Origin: Candidatus Aminicenantota bacterium
GTDB taxonomy: Bacteria; Acidobacteriota; Aminicenantia; Aminicenantales; Saccharicenantaceae
DNA length: 5,794 bases
Direction: 5' to 3'
NCBI GenBank assembly: GCA_026393955.1
Contig: JAPKZE010000132.1
Span: 1 to 5,794 of the forward strand
Both the position numbers and the translations under genes were made by a program. Shown here in pieces: positions 5,756-5,794 of the stretch. The first letter of the stretch is position 1. The number at the start of each line of letters is the position of its first letter. The notes under the pieces are model-generated. The model was given only the letters and a program-made list of their open reading frames with translations, did not search any database and was not told the origin of the DNA.

Positions 5756-5794
5756 ATGACCGACCATCCGATCCGCTGGGGAGGGACCTCCATG
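5756..5794 (+). CDS. Start of a rightward gene cut off by the window edge
   Basis: Two in-frame ATG codons are seen, at 5756 and 5792, with an open frame between them (MTDHPIRWGGTSM). The second has a strong GGAGG (5780-5784) with a 7-nt spacer; the first has no evident ribosome-binding site, so 5792 is the more likely start. The gene would be divergent from the oxidoreductase operon. Nothing can be said about the product. A regulator or a linked catabolic gene would be typical, but that is a guess. Confidence 0.5.
   Translation, partial: MTDHPIRWGGTSM
5780..5784 (+). promoter_or_regulatory. Shine-Dalgarno site for the rightward gene
   Basis: GGAGG lies 7 nt before the ATG at 5792-5794. The site sits in GGAGGGACCTCC (5780-5791), a perfect 5-bp inverted repeat with a 2-nt centre, or a 4-bp stem GGAG/CTCC with a 4-nt loop, so it could be partly hidden in the mRNA. 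Confidence 0.6.

Overview
The window is GC-rich bacterial DNA, roughly two thirds G+C by eye, with Shine-Dalgarno-like sites and tightly packed genes. The gene types are a Tat-exported Gfo/Idh/MocA oxidoreductase, a large multiheme c-type cytochrome, and an IRBP/tricorn-like S41 peptidase with a small C-terminal domain. This mix would suit an uncultured Acidobacteriota (for example Aminicenantes-like), Planctomycetota or similar lineage. That placement is an impression from protein style; no marker gene is present.

Layout, left to right. Positions 1-1145 (+) hold the 3' part of an S41-family peptidase gene whose start lies upstream of the window. It converges on a minus-strand operon across a 25-bp gap (1146-1170) occupied by a strong GC hairpin. 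The operon fills 1171-5626 and reads right to left: a Tat-signal Gfo/Idh/MocA oxidoreductase (5626-4247), a 792-residue seven-CXXCH cytochrome c with signal peptide and C-terminal membrane anchor (4250-1872), and a five-helix cytochrome b-like membrane protein (1866-1171). The first junction is a 4-nt ATGA overlap. The second is 5 nt apart with the ATG start, or a 4-nt GTGA overlap with an alternative GTG start. Positions 5627-5791 are a less GC-rich divergent intergenic region with candidate promoters in both directions. A second gene appears to start rightward at the very end of the window (ATG at 5756 or 5792).

How the genes may work together (inference): the three operon proteins make a plausible envelope electron-transfer chain. 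The Gfo/Idh/MocA protein would oxidise a sugar, glycoside or cyclitol outside the cytoplasm using a bound nicotinamide cofactor. The heptaheme cytochrome would accept the electrons, directly or through a carrier. The membrane subunit, with two histidines predicted near the periplasmic face, would link the cytochrome to the quinone pool. I know of no described system with exactly this composition, and it is the most interesting item in the window. No RNA genes, insertion sequences, CRISPR arrays or long repeats were seen.
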